Of a DNA stretch of 64,000 bases, positions 63,481 to 64,000 are shown one piece after another. This stretch comes from Pseudomonadota bacterium. Lineage in GTDB: Bacteria; Myxococcota_A; UBA796; SXON01. Position 1 is the first letter of the stretch. Every line of letters starts with the position of its first letter. The notes under the pieces were generated by a model. That model saw nothing but the letters and a program-made list of their open reading frames with translations. It made no database searches and was not told the DNA's origin. Position numbers and translations under genes: made by a program. Location: positions 206,855-270,854 of the forward strand of contig JAUXQH010000095.1 in assembly GCA_030685065.1 (NCBI GenBank), in the 5' to 3' direction.

Positions 63481-64000
63481 TGTTCCTGGGTGGGGTCACC
63501 GTTGCGCTGATTGGCGGGGCGCTGGCCCAGCAGTCGGCTGCGGCGGGGATCGGGCTCGCGGACCAGCGGTTCGCCGAGCTGGCGGTCGGCCGCCCGGAAG
63601 CTCCGTCGGCGGCGGGCACGTCGGCCTCTCTCGCGGAGGACGCGGTCGCCGTGCTGGGGCCGTTCCGGCTCGTCGGGGTCGTGGGCGGGGTGCGCGCCTA
63701 TGAGGCGCCGATCCCCGTGCGCCCGCGCGCCCTCTTTTTCGACTCGCCGCCCCAGGGAATGAGGCTCGTGCGCGGCACCGCGCCGCTGCGTTTCGCGGGG
63801 GACGCGGAGGACGCGGAGCTCCCGGGCACCTGGGACTTCAGCGCAGACGCGCTGACCGTGCGCATCCGCGGCGATGCCCCGGCGCCCGCTCCCGGCGAAT
63901 TCTTCCTCACCTACCCCGCGGCGCGCGACCGGGAAGATGCCTTGTGGCGCGCGCGGGACGAGGCCCCCGCGGGCCTCGAGGGGGACACCGCGTTCGTCGT
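63481..64000 (+). CDS. hypothetical protein, truncated at window edge
   Basis: Open frame from ATG 63481 (MFLGGVTVALIGGALAQQSAAAGIGLADQRFAELAVG...) to window end. Confidence 0.5.

Overview
High-GC bacterial chromosomal window. Myxococcota/'deltaproteobacterial'-like affiliation is inferred from several MYXO-CTERM-like C-termini and an FHA-NtrC activator. Coding density is very high, with many ATGA or short start/stop overlaps. Recognisable blocks: (i) ECF sigma / zinc-finger anti-sigma / Spy-CpxP-like cassette; (ii) a full isc Fe-S assembly operon (iscS-iscU-iscA-hscB-hscA-fdx) led by a MerR-type regulator with a perfectly placed palindrome in its promoter, instead of IscR; (iii) two paralogous 'beta-propeller lipoprotein + secreted M23 peptidase' gene pairs facing each other; (iv) an AsnB-like synthetase lacking the N-terminal Cys; (v) pilT-thiS; (vi) recR-ybaB-dnaX, an SRP RNA gene (not in the ORF track), two tRNA-Ser genes and tadA; (vii) a second ECF/anti-sigma pair, a pentapeptide-repeat/ATP-grasp pair, and a Uma2 protein followed by an unusually long, highly structured intergenic region; (viii) Ycf46-like AAA - gpsA, then an RDD/SpoIIM/DUF4129/DUF4350/MoxR/DUF58 operon; (ix) lgt, radC, tgt, cca; (x) a pseudokinase-like/zinc-ribbon/PP2C fusion; (xi) a TonB-dependent receptor with two co-transcribed lipoproteins, and a divergent metzincin pair. 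No CRISPR array, rRNA or transposase was seen. Window-wide patterns worth testing: -10-like hexamers 6-8 nt upstream of start codons (leaderless transcripts) and ultra-short uncharged signal peptides. All product names come from reading motifs by eye; no database search was run.
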